From positions 23,416,741 to 23,480,740 of the forward strand of contig NC_092182.1 of assembly GCF_043641665.1 (NCBI RefSeq): a stretch of DNA of 64,000 bases. The letters are read 5' to 3'. Every line of letters starts with the position of its first letter. The first letter of the stretch is position 1. Both the position numbers and the translations under genes were made by a program. Positions 33,300 to 46,134 of this stretch are shown here, in pieces. Source of the DNA: Enoplosus armatus. Taxonomy: Eukaryota > Chordata > Actinopteri > Centrarchiformes > Enoplosidae. Under the pieces are notes generated by a model. It did not search any database. It saw nothing but the letters and a program-made list of their open reading frames with translations, and was not told the DNA's origin.

Positions 33300-35746
33300 T
33301 AATTAAAAAAGTTTAACTTTATTAAAATATCATGTCACATACACATCTTCCTGTACACCACTGTCTTATTCACATCAGTAATAATTAAGTATTTTTTTAT
33401 TACTGGAAGGGAAGAGTTAGGGACACAAGCAAGACAAAATAAAAAGGAGTAACATTCACATTACTATAGTTCATAGATACATTGTTCCCCAGTTCACTTC
33501 AACTGGAGTTTATAAATTAAAAATCAAAGTGAAGCTAAGTCACAGAACGTTTAAGAAAGCCTGCAGTTGGACAAGTGTATATGGCCGTTGCCCTTATGTA
33601 GAGGCATTTTTAATGGAATAATTAAAAGTGAAATCAATTCACACAATGGCAGAGTACAACCCACTCAATGAGAAAAGCATGTACAGACTATTCTTGCTGA
33701 CATTCCAAGACAATCTAATGTTTATCAGCTGTTTGAGTCAGCTGGGATCAATAGTCTGACAAGCAGGAAATCTCAAAGCAACATACAATTAATGTAATGA
33801 GACATTTTAACAATGCTTACAGGCAATTTTCCTTTTTTTGTTTTGTCATGTAATAAAGTTCAGTTGAAGAAAACTAAACTTAAAATCAACATGCAGGTAT
33901 CAAGTATTCCTTTTGAAATTACTTAAATCTTGTTTGGAAGAGACTGTAGCATATTCTCTCCTACTGTCATCAGGACTCTATAAAGTATTAAATGCAAAAA
34001 ATACAGATCGAAATGTTGTTTACCCAAAAACATCTAAAAACATTGTCTTTTTCTTAAACTAACATTTCATTTCAGTGGTGACAGTATGTCAGACAAAACT
34101 TCTTTTTTCAAAACTGTTATTTTTGCAATGTGTTATCCTCAAAGCCAGCTTAAATCTCACAAACTCATTTTCTCTACAATTTTAGTCTGGAAATTTTATA
34201 ATGAAGCATGCAACAGCATTAATACACATAATTAAAACTTCAGACGCTTCAGTCATTTATTCTTGTAATGACGTCTGTCCAAATGAAATTCCTGATTACC
34301 CACAGTGAGCAAGGTGAAAACTGTGATTTGGCTTTGCAAGTCTAGAAAACATGTGGGTCAGTTAAAAACACCAATTGGATGTTTTTCTTCTAAAATATTT
34401 TGTAGTTAATTTAATAAAAAGGATTTTACAGTAGCACAATATACTTGTTTAGGTCAGCAAAAGTGGCTAAGATATCTAGAAGGCTGCTGTAATATCTTGA
34501 ATTAAAAAAAATCTTTTCTACTTATAGTTACTTATAGTTACAAAATGCTTTTATTTTGGATTTCACTTCACAAAGAGTGTAAAAACACAAAGTTACAAGC
34601 AAGCCTGTTGGCTTGCTCGTGTGTGTTGGTTCAATGTCACAAGCAGCTTGTGTACTTTCATTCATCTAGGAAGTACAGCGTCAGGTCAAAATGAAACAAT
34701 AAATTGGACTGATGTTGTGGAGGTGTTGAAGCTTCTCCACTTATTCAAGGGGTTACATCAGTTCTACTGACATTACATCACCTGTGGAAAAGACATTCAG
34801 AAGGCACCTCGCCTATGGTGTCTTTTGAATATGTGGCCTAAATCTTTTAGGTTATCTGTCACTTACAGTTCCATTGTCAAGGCTTCAGTATGCAAAGTAT
34901 CAAAGTATCAAAGTATTTGTCAAATGTATTCACAGCATCTGAAGCCCCTATTACAGTGGCAGAATCGAAGGCTGTGTTGGACTATTTTTGTTGTGTGTGA
35001 AACAGACAATCTGACACGCTCACTTTATGCAGTGATTGGCCAGGTGTGTACACGTGTGGACGTACACCGGGTTTGAACTCTCAAACTCTTCCATCACTTT
35101 TCTTGTGAACATCCAAGTGTAACACCATCATTGTTTGAGCAGAGACCATCTGAAAGGTTATGCCGTTATCCCCATTTTACGATTTAATGCGTCAAGACTA
35201 CAACATGATTCAAAAGACACAGAGTTGATGGAGAGAGATTGGGGAGGCAGTGTGATGCAGCCACAAGGAGACTATGAATGCAGGCTTTGCACCCTGCCTT
35301 TCAGTGAGGATGTTCATAACTAGTAGAAACACAAATTTTAGATGTGGTCAGACCAATTAGTCAAATTAGTTAGAAGCATATTGATGTCTTCACATCCCTT
35401 CTCAGGTTGTTTTGCTCCAATTCATGTGACAATGACTCAACAACTCTCAGGTGCAACTTCCTGCAGATGTTTAAATGCCTGGTACTCCCCACAAGTCAGT
35501 AGAACTGAAGAAGGCCAGAGTAGAGAAACTCCTTCAATTCTACACCTTTAGTCCAGTGAATGGTTTCATTTCGACCTGACAGTGTCACAAGCTGTTTGTA
35601 GGTTTGCTGAAGTAAAAACATTGACACTTTTATCCTCACGCGACCAGCACCTCAAAATCTAGAACGTCACGGTATCCCCGCAGCACTCTGTTGTGCGAGA
35701 ACTGCTCAATCAGCAACAAAGGGGCTACAGTAAAGTTTCTGCCTCC
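33300..35746 (-). other. Probable ogn 3' UTR / downstream region
   Basis: About 2.4 kb with no convincing ORF and few recognisable repeats lies directly after the ogn stop codon. On the minus strand AATAAA is present at 33323-33318, a possible polyadenylation signal that would end the transcript near 33300. A fragment near 35120-35190 resembles 47880-47930 (shared ttatccccattttnacgat-like text), so part may be repeat-derived. The transcript end is inference. Confidence 0.35.
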
Positions 35747-38700
35747 TCAGCGGTACCGTCCGACAGGCAGTACCTTCATACAGGTGAAGCTGTCAGGGTA
35801 CTTAGACAGCACCACAGGGTTGCCATCCAGACGGACCTCACTGAGGCTCAGCCGTAGGTAGTAGGTGTCATTGGACCTGCAGAAGGTGTCTGTGTTGACC
35901 TCAGTGATGTTGTTGTTCTGGAGGAAATGGAAACAATGTCGAGAGTGCAACAGAGTGAATAAAATCTTAGCTGGTAGAGTCAAAATCCTCAGGAACAGGT
36001 AAAAAACTTTGTCCCGTTATTAAAATCTCACATAGTAAGTTCTAGCAAAAAAAAGAATGAATGTAATCCGTTTTAAACTTGTACAGCAATTGGAGGGTGT
36101 TAGTAGTTTCTGAAGTCAGTTTATTTATATATATTTTAGCAGTAGAAGATACTAACCTGTAGATGTAAGATCTTAACATTGTCTGGGATGTGTGGAACAG
36201 CTTCCAGCTGGTTGTCGGCCAGGAACAGGTTGACCAGCTTGGTCATTTTCTGTTGGGGAAACAAATTCACACCATGGAGACCCAGTAGGTTCAACAGTTG
36301 TTTTTAGTTGTCCTATCACGGCATGGGAAATGAAGTTGTACTTGCAAATACATGCAGTACACCTGGCTATAAACCAGATATACTTTGGGAATAACAAAGT
36401 CATGACTTTGACTTATATGGACCCATTAACATTTTGGAAGATATGCTTTTTCCGTGTATTTTTGTCAATGAGATGAAGAGATTGATATGAATCTTATGTC
36501 TGTACATTAAGTACAAACCTGGAGTCAGGATGTGGTTAGCTTAGCATAAAGACGCACTGAGACTCACTAATTAACATGTAAATATCTTGTTTCTTTAATG
36601 CGTAGACAAACAAAAATATGGTTTTAGGGGGAGTTAGGCTAAGAGCTATTTATTGTTGAACGACAGCCAAGTTTAGTGACTGTACAGCTTCCCGAAGTCT
36701 TGTTGTCACACTGAAGTATGGGTATCATTGGGCTTGTACAGTGACTATAACCAAAACCTGTGCTCACCAACCACGTGGCAACCCACGTTATAGTCGGAGC
36801 TGCTGCACAGAAGAACTGGGCGGATGGATATGCTGTCAACAAAGAGTTCCAACATGTAACTCCCCCTAAAACCACAATCTTGTCATCTTCTCACTTCTCA
36901 ACCACAAACTTCTCTTCTAATGGTTTTCTATAATATGTTGTAGAGTAACCTGAAGTGTTGTTGCATAGTATCCTGTAGTAAGTTGTGTTATATTTGAGAC
37001 ACTCTGCATTCATCATCATCTATAATGTTGAAGTATCTATCTGAAGATCACTCGCTAATGATGACAAATTTTTTTCTTTTTTTTTTAAATGCCTTGATTT
37101 GCCCCTTCCTTTGGATCTGGTTGAGATACTCCTAATTGAAAAAGTTGGGAGAGTTGATGATGTGTACCTTGAAAGCGTTAGCTTTGACACCCCTGGTTTT
37201 GAGGAGGTTGTGGTTGACGTTGAAGGATGTGAGTTTGGCAGGGAGCATAGGAAGTTTGACCAGTCTGTTCTCAGCCAGAGACAATTCCTCCAATAGGTTT
37301 AGCTTAGCAAACGCCCCGTCTTCTATCTCTGAGATCAGGTTCCCTGTCAGGTCAATCCTCTTCAGAGTCACTGTTGAGAGATGGAAAAAATCAGTTATTA
37401 CAGTTGCAGCCATTTGTAGCCAGCGAGTCTGAACAGCTGATATTAAATGTCATATTAAATCCCCAGGATATTGGTTAGCAGTGGTGCAAAACGCTTTACT
37501 CTCTCACGGCCGGGCCACACATCCTACTTCTACCTTTGTGTGACAGCTACCTTGCTGAACTGCTGCGTCTTGCAAGCATGTGATGTCCACACGGACAGCG
37601 TTGCTGCTGCTGCCAGCCCTGTCTTTCTAAATTGAGTTTAGCTTTGATAATGGCCATCAATAATAGAATGTTTCATATCATTTCATTATAAACTTAATTT
37701 TTATTTAGTTTAGACAGAAAAGGGTTAAGAGGCGTGTGCTCAATTAATTTCTTTCATGTCTGTAACATATTCTAGAAATGCAGACATTGTACTGTCTGTA
37801 CAATGTCTCCGAATCGCTAGATGACACACGCTGCCGACTCACCTGCTCTAACCTGTTAACATGGCCGCTGAAAAAAAGCAAGAGGTTCTGCAACGCACAC
37901 GTGCTGCTCATACTGGATATGTGGCCCAGCCATCACATCTGTTACCTGACTATGACTGATTGAACTCCTTGTTGCTAATTTTCCCCCTGAACATTTTCCT
38001 TTTTCCCAAAATTGGGATGTGCTGCTTTCATTAATTATTATTATTAACATTGCTGTCACCCACTGAGCTGATTGTGAATTGTGATTCAACTCTTTTCTTG
38101 ATGAGTTTAGTTGCTACTTTACTTAACAAAATCTAACACTTTCTGCTAACAGTTGTGGGAGGGAGGGCGTTCTGAACTATAAAGTACTGTGGGAAAACCT
38201 TGAAACTATCAAACAGTGTGGCATCCATCTTTATGCCACCTCATTTGAATCTGGTGAACCAATACAACAAGGCCTGTTAATTTTACAGTCTGAATCATCA
38301 CATGATAACTAGTAGTTTAAGTAGATTGGACATCAAGGGAAAGACATTAGAATACGTCCTGGATGTTGCCATCATCAGAACTGAAGGTGAACATTAAGTC
38401 ATAGTTCTGATTTTGTTGCCATAAGTTGGTATGAGTTACTCAATGATAGTGATGTACTTGCATTTCTGTCTGTGAAGGTCTCTCAAACTGCTGGTGTCTT
38501 GCCAGACAAAAAAGAGCAGTCGCAAACAGGGCTAAGCATCTTATCTTTTTAAATCATCAACAGAAGCTGATACCTGTGGTGTTTTTGTCATGTTTAATTC
38601 TGCTGTCAGAGCTCTCTGCAGGGCGTCTAAAAGGACACCTCCATGTGACACCTGTTCACATATGATGTCACATATGAGCAGTGAGTTAACAGAAAGTCAG

Positions 38701-41700
38701 AAGCACCTGTTATCTTGTTTTTGAAAGTAAATGCAGCTTAAAATGTAAGCTTTACCCTATTTATCCAAAATCCTTTACCACTGTTACGCTGACGACACGC
38801 AGCTATACTTCACCTTAAAGGGTTACTCCATTGATTTACTTTTACACTTCCATGAATTTGGGGGACTCAAAGATTGAAAAAACAATGGTCAAAATATATC
38901 TTGGCCAAGATATTCTGACTTTTAGTTCCAAGTTTGGGTCAAGCGCCAAAAACATTGGATCCTACATTTTCCATAGTTCAATTCGATAGTGTCTTTTCAT
39001 TAGACCCTCCCTGCCTGGTAAACACCAATGTGTTTCAAACAATACATCTCCAGTTTGTAACACAGGCTTTCTGTTTATAAATTGGTAGACCAAGCTGACA
39101 CAACTCATGACATCACTGTGACATCATCAGGAGGAGGAGTCAGGCATCATACAACTAGGAATAACCATGACTAGTAAAATGATCTTCACCTGTAAAAGTG
39201 CTCCTTTAACTCTAATTAATTAATTAATATCTTCAAGGGCTTTCTCTAAATAATAAAATACAGTATAACATTTACACAATTTAATTTCAATTAGGAAATA
39301 TCTAATCAAAGAACAAGACAAAGAATCTGACAAAGCATTCACAGCCAACTTTGATTCTTTGACATTGTTGGGCTGAGCGATCAACAGGCTGTGATGGAGT
39401 CCGGTCTCCATCACAGCCTGCTGACTCCATCCGGACTTACCAATTTCATCAAAGTCTTTGATGCTGATCTTTTTGATCCTGTTGAAACGAGCATACAGGT
39501 AGGCCGTCTCTTTAGGCAGGGTGGGAACACTGGTCATGTCTGGACTGACCTCCTCACAATACACTGAACCAGTCAGACACACGCACAGCAGGCAGGTGGG
39601 CAGGTCTGCAACACAGAGGCACCAAAAAAACATCAAGCTGTCTTCAGAATAATCTAATATGGTCTTGTTTACATTTATGTCAACCATTGATCCAACTCTA
39701 TTCTTGATTAATTGTTTAGCCTATAAAATGTCAGAAAATACAATTTTGTCAATCCCAAGGCGATGTGTTCAAATGTCTTGTCTGACAAACCAACAAAAAC
39801 CCAAAGACATTCAGTTCATCACTTAAGACAAAGAAAGCAGAAAATCCTCCTTTTTGAGAAGATGGACACAGGGTATGTTTGGTATTTCTGTTTGAAAAAT
39901 TACTTAAACGATTAAATGATTATCAAAATAGTTGTTGATTAACTAATTGTCGGCTCATTGTACAAAATAAACCATTTTGATGAATGGCAGCCACCTGACA
40001 TGCTTATATGACTTTACAGCGAATGGTAATTGATCATAGTCCAAAGGTGACCAAGCTTTTTGCATTGCTTCTCCAAGACTGGAACAATTTACCCCTCACT
40101 GTCTTAAACATCTATCACCACTTTTAAATCCTATCCTAAAGACCTACCTTTTTCACAATTGCCTCGCAGTCCTCTTATCATTATAACTATATGTCTGCTT
40201 CAGTTATTTACCTATTTATTTTTAGATATAATTTGACCCTCTTTTTAAAATTCTGGTGGCCTTTTTAAAGTGCAAAATAGCTGAACAGGTATGGTGTTAA
40301 ACCTTTGTAAGCCAGCAACACTAGTCTGATGGGCATGAGTACCCCAAACTCTACAAACATGGTCTTTGAGATAAATATTATGAACCACACTGTGCTCCTA
40401 GGTTCAAACCCAATACAACCCTGATTAACTTGTTATGAGAAATCTGTAGTTTGTCTTTGAGTGTCTTTCCCAGACCTTCGAATCATGAACAAATTGAGTC
40501 AAAACAACCGACTTGAAGTTTTAAACTTCCCCTATAATATATAAATTAGATTAAATTAGATTTTCTTGTGTGTATGTCCAGGTGGACATGAGGTAAACAG
40601 ATCTTTCTCTTACCAGAGGCGTCTCCTTCAACTGGGATTGGGTTGTCATCAGATTCATCAGCAAGAGGCAGCGCCCTCTGCAGGAGAAAACACGGCCTGT
40701 TCATATACCGGCCAGCTCATTGGCTAGAGCAAAACATTGACACTGCCAAGGTTAGGAGGCATATTTACAAGGTTTTGTAAATATGCAAACACATTGCACT
40801 CAAATTGTAGGTAGCAACTAAATGAAGAGATATCTGTACTGCATTGAGCTTGACTTAACCTGGAGTCTGTTTGCTAATACTAGCAAGTTAGAGGTAAAAG
40901 TGTGGTTAAACAAGGTGGTCGGGTTTGGTTAGGTTTGATGTTAATGGTTGAACTGAATAAAATGAGAGACACTAACAGTTTGACAATTTTAAGCCCACAG
41001 TTTTATTTGGAGAATACGATTTACACACTGTGATTGTGGCAATATTAAGTCTTAGTGTAATTAATTAATTAATTGTGAACAGTGAAGGTGGAAACTGAAT
41101 GTGTGATGTTAATCATTAGAGAACAAGAACTTTAGTCTGTTAGAGACACTTTTGGGTCTAATAAATTACAGCTAAGTTAAGGCCGTAAACACCACTGTGT
41201 TAAAAGAAAAAACTCCACAAGAGTCTGTTGGTGCGGGTGTTGCTTCAAGTACAAGTGAGAAGACGAAATACGATCCAGGAAGTCCAGTTTCATACTGTAT
41301 AACGGTTTATAATACTATTTATCAACTCTGGTATGTTCACTTTATCCTCCGTTTCCACAATCCAGGTGATCATTAGAATCACTCCGTTCACGTTACAAAG
41401 TCATCTACCAGGAATGCGTGCTTGGATGTATTTGATTGGCCATTGCCGAGCATTGTTGGATGATGTTTCTGCAAAAGGTTAGTCAGGCTCAACTTTTTTG
41501 CTGCATTGCTTTGGCCAGTGCTGCGACTGTGACACAGTTCTGCTGTTGGTCTGAACATGTTTAACGCCCTCATCAATAATCTTATGTTGATTCCCAGCAT
41601 ATATTGGCTTTCTGTAGCAGTCCACATTATATCCCACAGCTGGCTGCTAGCTGACAACTGGCCACAGCCTTAACTGCTGCAGTGTGCATAATTGTAGTTA

Positions 41701-43102
41701 TTGGTGAGCTACAGTTTTGAAGAAATTAATTTTTTTTAAATTTTGCAGTGATGACTTTTTGATTTCCATGGCTGTCCCAAGGTGCTGGCTCTGATGTTTG
41801 ATACCTGGTCAAAACATCTTTTCAGAAGTGTCCTTGTTGTCACAGTGGCCCATGACCAGGATTTGTTTGTTTGTTTTGTGCATTCTTAGCCCCTGACCCC
41901 AAATTTCATCCTTCAGCTTGAGGAGTTTGGGGCCTCTGAACCGTCTGGCACTGACAGAGTCTTGTATGAAACACAGCTGGTCCCAGATTAAGTTTTTACT
42001 CATTAAAACTGAAGTTACATTTCATAAACATTTTCACTCACACTTCTTTCGCTCTCATCCTTTGGACTGTTTGTGGGTTTTTCACTTCCTGCAAGTGTTT
42101 CCCAAAGGACGAACCAGACCAGACTTCGGTTTTGGTTCGTCCAAATATTTCTATTAGAGGTTAGTGTGGTTAGTTGAGGGTTAGTGTGGTCGATTTAGGG
42201 TTCGGTTTGTCTGGTGGAAGAACAAGTTCGACACAGCAAATTGTGTTTGTGTGTGTGTGTGTGTGTGTGTTGACACTGTGAGCTGAATGAATTATTATCT
42301 CTTAGAGGACGGTAAAGTCAAGTGCTGACAGTTTGACAATTTCTGTTGTAAGCAAGTTGGAGAGAACAAATGAATTGACTAAACTATGAAGTGGAATATC
42401 AGCTTTTAGAATAATGTGCCTGGATCATTGATTTTGAATATTGCCAACTATTAAACTTTGGAGACTAGTAAAGACTTATATCTTATCGCTTATCTTTTTT
42501 CATCTGCTTTAATTATCTCATCTTTTCTCATCTTTTCAAATTTTCTGAAAAGAGAAAATTTGTCTGGTCTTACCAAAATCTTGGCAGTGTGTCTCTGTTC
42601 TCATATTTACTGTAACAAGAGCAGAATGTTTGTTTTTAATTTAATTCTAAATGTATTACATATTTTTTATTTGTGTTTATAAATGTATCCTTATCACCTT
42701 GAAATGTTATGTAACAGTGACAACCACAAGTGTAAGGATTGTCTTCTGAAGTCATGCTTCAAGTGAACTACTGATCAAAACTGTTTACTTGCTGACATTG
42801 GACTACTTGTGGAAAAACATTCACATTTAAATGTAAAAACATTTACATTTAAATGTTTAAAGCATATGTTGTATAAATGCATTTGTCAGTTATTGAAGAA
42901 AACATTGTTTGGCAGAGAAGCATGATATAAATAATAAAGTTCTTACCCTAGCCCTCCTTGATTTCAAATGGTCACTGAAGTATCCGTTCAGCTCCCTGCC
43001 AGGTAGAGATCCCGGTATCAGCTGTGAGTCCTGGTCAAACCTCCTGGCCGAGGCTGCCACCAGCCACGGCACCAGCATACAGGTGAATAAGAGAGCCTTC
43101 AT
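35747..43102 (-). CDS. ogn: Osteoglycin/mimecan, class III small leucine-rich proteoglycan, six coding exons
   Basis: Secreted extracellular-matrix proteoglycan of connective tissue and cornea. Coding exons are 43102-42947, 40677-40614, 39605-39441, 37370-37168, 36249-36157 and 35917-35747. The splice sites are canonical, the phase is continuous and the total is 852 nt (283 aa; human 298). Residues 1-19 are a signal peptide ([19 protein letters not shown]). An acidic linker (about 53-73) follows. The N-terminal Cys cluster at about 78, 81, 83 and 90 has spacing CX2CXCX6C, the class III SLRP signature. Next come LRRs such as [31 protein letters not shown] and [15 protein letters not shown], then a C-terminal two-Cys cap with an NDT glycosylation sequon. 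[23 protein letters not shown] and DTFCRSNDT closely match mammalian OGN rather than epiphycan or opticin. The teleost ogna/ognb identity is not resolved. Confidence 0.94.
36420..36860. repeat. Dispersed repeat in an ogn intron
   Basis: Contains acattttggaagatatgctt, gattgatatgaatcttatgt, caggatgtggttagcttagc and gcttcccgaagtcttgttgt, the order of a common fish repeat related to the one at 24668-24930. Confidence 0.5.
38768..38814 (+). pseudogene. LINE reverse-transcriptase fragment (YADD motif)
   Basis: The plus strand reads [17 protein letters not shown], containing the YADD catalytic motif of non-LTR retrotransposon reverse transcriptases with typical fish LINE flanks. The match stops at the TTAA that starts the next element, so that element probably inserted into this relic. 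It lies in an ogn intron. Confidence 0.65.
38819..39205. mobile_element. TTAA-flanked MITE-like element
   Basis: Bounded by TTAA at 38815-38818 and 39206-39209. It starts AGGGTTACTCCATTG; its far end reverse-complemented starts AGGAGCACTTTTACA. At 387 bp with no coding capacity, it is a non-autonomous element. The interior has a gacatcactgtgacatcatc imperfect repeat. Confidence 0.6.
39385..39420. repeat. Perfect 15-bp hairpin next to an ogn splice donor
   Basis: CAGGCTGTGATGGAG, loop TCCGGT, then the exact reverse complement. It sits 21 nt into the ogn intron after the exon at 39605-39441, so it would form in the pre-mRNA beside the 5' splice site. Confidence 0.85.
39700..39960. repeat. Dispersed 'attaatcgatta' fish repeat, copy in an ogn intron
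   Basis: A well-preserved copy: gcctataaaatgtcagaaaa, caaatgtcttgtctgacaaa, ccaaagacattcagttcatc and gattatcaaaatagttgttg in order. Confidence 0.7.
40035..40190 (+). pseudogene. LINE 3' end fragment
   Basis: Frameshifted text resembling the end of L2/Rex-type ORF2: [15 protein letters not shown], then a phase change to [12 protein letters not shown] sequence (canonically a FKSxLKTHLF motif). Too short and damaged to place in a family. Confidence 0.4.
42243..42270. repeat. (GT)n microsatellite
   Basis: About twelve GT units in the first ogn intron. Confidence 0.85.
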
Positions 43103-43179
43103 GCTGTCCAAAGCAGTGTGACGCCGACACACCAGCCTGCCTTAAAGCCTGAGTTTGGGTCAGCAGCTGCTCTCTGCTA

Positions 43180-43225
43180 CGAGCCCCTGTTGGGATGTGT
43201 CAAATGACTGTATTTAAAGGCTGAA
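43180..43225 (-). promoter_or_regulatory. Candidate ogn promoter with TATA-like TTTAAATA
   Basis: On the minus strand TTTAAATA lies at 43218-43211, about 110 bp upstream of the ogn ATG. A start site near 43185 would give a leader of about 80 nt contiguous with coding exon 1. Mammalian OGN has an upstream non-coding exon, so this may be only one promoter, or an artefact of AT-rich sequence. Confidence 0.3.
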
Positions 43226-43874
43226 CTAGTAGCTTCCAGCAGACTCTTAAAGCAGAGTTTATAGAGCAGAGCACTTAACCCTTCCCTGACCACCCACCAG
43301 TGACAGAGAGACAGAGACACAGACAGGATGTACAGAAAGGGGCAGACACACCAAAAAGAGGCACATATGGAAAAAGACAGAGTCAAAGAGAGAATAAAGT
43401 GTCCTGTTTTTTCTGTTAAATGTTGCTTAAATGTGTACAGGAAAAATGCACACAGCGAAAACTGCAGAGAAAGCAGAAAAAATTGGAAGTTGACAACCAC
43501 AGTGTGAGTGTGTTTTGTCAGGAGGAATGTCTGTGGTCTCTGCCCAGCCACTCAGTGAAGACTCGTAATAACCAACCTATCTTTCATTAGGCTGGATGAG
43601 TGTTTTTTTTTCTTTTCACTGGCTCTGTTTTTCTCTCAGACAACACGTTTAGCAGCCGTAGACACACATTGATTATAGGCTAAAATTTATTTGATTATTT
43701 TGGACTGACAATAGTCGAACCGGCTTTGCTTTCTGGACGACTCCTCTCAGAGTGACTGATGTTTCAGGTTAGGGTTGATTCTATTGGAATTCAAGGTCTA
43801 ATAGAATTTTGAGAAGGCAGGCAGATCAGTTGAGTGTGTTTCTATTTTTTTCTTCAAGAAGTACTAGGGGTCCT

Positions 43875-44480
43875 GTAAGACTTTCTAGTGGGCATCAAGG
43901 AGGTTGTTGGGAACTTAAGGAGGTTGTCACGGCCACTGCAGTGGTTCTAGTGTTCCTTTAGGAGGATCTGGTGGGCCTTTGTCGAGATTTTAGGGATCTT
44001 TAGTTGGTTGAACACCTATGGAGATTTTTAGGCAGCACTATCCAGCCACATCATCAGAACAGCAAATGAGGGAATGTATTTTGGAAGAATGGTGTTCATC
44101 CCTCCACTAGAGCTCCACGGACATGGAGAATCTAAAGGAGGTTGTAGGGTCCCTTACAGTTTTAGAGGTCATTGAGGAGTTTCTTGGAGTCCTTTGGTAG
44201 GTTTTTAGTGGTAATTGAGAAAGTTTTGGGGTACTTAGTGAGGTTTTGAAGCCCACTGAGGAGGTTTTAGGGGGCCCTTAAAGAGGTTTGTGTGGTTGCT
44301 AAGGAGGTTCAAATGGGCCTTATGGAAATTTTACGGGTCCTTCAGGTGGTTGAACAGGTTTTGGTGTGACATCTTAGACAACACTCGCCACCACCATCAT
44401 CAGAACATCAAATGAGGGAATATCTTTTAAGAATGATGTTCATCCCTCCAGTAGAGTTTGCCAGACCTGGAGAACCTAGG
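43875..44480. repeat. Two diverged tandem units of about 345 bp
   Basis: The blocks gagggaatgtattttggaag and tgttcatccctccactagag (44068-44110) recur as gagggaatatcttttaagaa and tgttcatccctccagtagag (44414-44452). Each is preceded by a region rich in aggaggtt-type 20-30 bp steps. This looks like a duplicated piece of a transposable element. Confidence 0.6.
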
Positions 44481-45817
44481 ACAAGGAGCACTGAAGCTAT
44501 TGTGGAAGCTCATAGTGGTACAACACCTTGCTAACACACGTTTGGTTTTACTTTCATGTGTTACCCTTCTGTAAATTACAGCGGTAGTATCTAGGAGATA
44601 GTTCTTTACTGTGGTTATAGGTATGAAGTAATGTCAACAGGTACTATGCACAGATTAACTGTGTCTTTGTCCACCTTGCAGTTGTCTTATGAGTTAACAT
44701 GTTTTTCATCATCACTGGCTATAGAAATTTTCAGCATTGTAGGCATGAACTAACACATATGTGTCACTGTTCATGAAGCTTAGTTTTAAATGGGTGTTCT
44801 GTTTGAATAAAACTGTTATATCAGCCTAAATCTGTGTTTCTGACATAAGGTGCTCTATCTAAACCAACTGAGGACTCTGTTCGTGAGACTGGAGCCATGA
44901 CAGTCCCTCCAGCAGCAGCATTTGGTTTCCTTATTGCTTCCTTCCTGATGTTGAGGTGTCTTGAATGAGAATGTTGTTCAAAAGTTCAGATGCTTCTCAT
45001 CTTTGAACATCAACATTCTGACTTTCTGTTCTGCTTTCTGATATGAAAAATTAATTCAGTTATCTTACATAACTTCACAGATAAAGCAACGCACCAACAG
45101 TGTTGCAGTCTTTGTATTCATTTTAATTGGTGGATGATTAGCTGTGAAATAGTGATGTAGTGACAAGCAGAATTTACCATTGTCAATACTCCCTTAATCA
45201 GTCATTTGAATTTTACCTTTTCAGGCTTATCGTCGATGGCAGAAATAAACTGATCAATGACAATCTTATTGAAAATGTGATCTTTTTGGGAGTTGCTGGT
45301 TGTTTTCATAATCGTCTTCAATTATCCTTAATAAATGGGAATTGATTGGAGCATGCACACTGCAGTTGTATATGACCACTCGGCCTTCTACCATGCCAGG
45401 TGTAGACAGTCTGTGTTGAGATTTCTCACCTGCATCATTTCTTTAGCCACATTTAGGTGAAATAGTCTTGAGCCTTTACAGTTTTGGCAACATCTGTGTG
45501 CAACAAGGTATGCATCATCATCATCAACGCCTGAAAGCAAAACCAATTACATTTTTCCATGACATGGCAGGACACTGGATATTTGCTGAAATAAAACTCA
45601 AAATCCTTCACGCATGTTAATACTTCAGACCTTTTTAGTAGGTTCAGCCTAACAATCCTATTTGAGGCCTACTTGCTGTATTTTCATATGAGCATTTCAT
45701 ATGAACAAATCAACATCACACATTGGTGCAACAGTAGATTACATCTACTTTTTTGGTATATTTCTATTCTATTATTTATTTTTTATTTAGTTTTAAGATT
45801 TAAGATTTTTGGCATTT

Positions 45818-45900
45818 TCACCTTTATTGGACATTTGACAGTGAAGAGGCAGGCAGGAAATGAATGGAAAGAGAGAGAGGGTCCCCTTCAGCTTCAGTAG
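45818..45900 (+). repeat. Fragment of the SINE-like repeat seen at 626-797
   Basis: Shares cctttatt-gga-gacagtgaag and ggaaagagagagagg text with the first copy. Truncated before the tRNA-like tail. Confidence 0.45.
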
Positions 45901-46134
45901 TTATTGAAGTTGAAGAACATTTAACTGTAAAAATTATGATTCGTTGACGATCTAATGCAAACATAATTCTCAAACAAAGCTGTTGACTGGCGATATTATT
46001 TCCCCTCTCTTTATGACGGCCGGCTTTTCACTTCGCCTTTGAATGTTGCCTTTTGGAACAACTATAAACACATTTGATTTCTGATGTTGTCAGATAACAT
46101 GTTATATAAACTAGTTCTGTTCAAACATAACTGG

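Noticed and set aside
41388..41657. 89-aa minus-strand ORF in an ogn intron
   Set aside because: No recognisable domain or splice context; it resembles repeat-derived sequence more than an exon.
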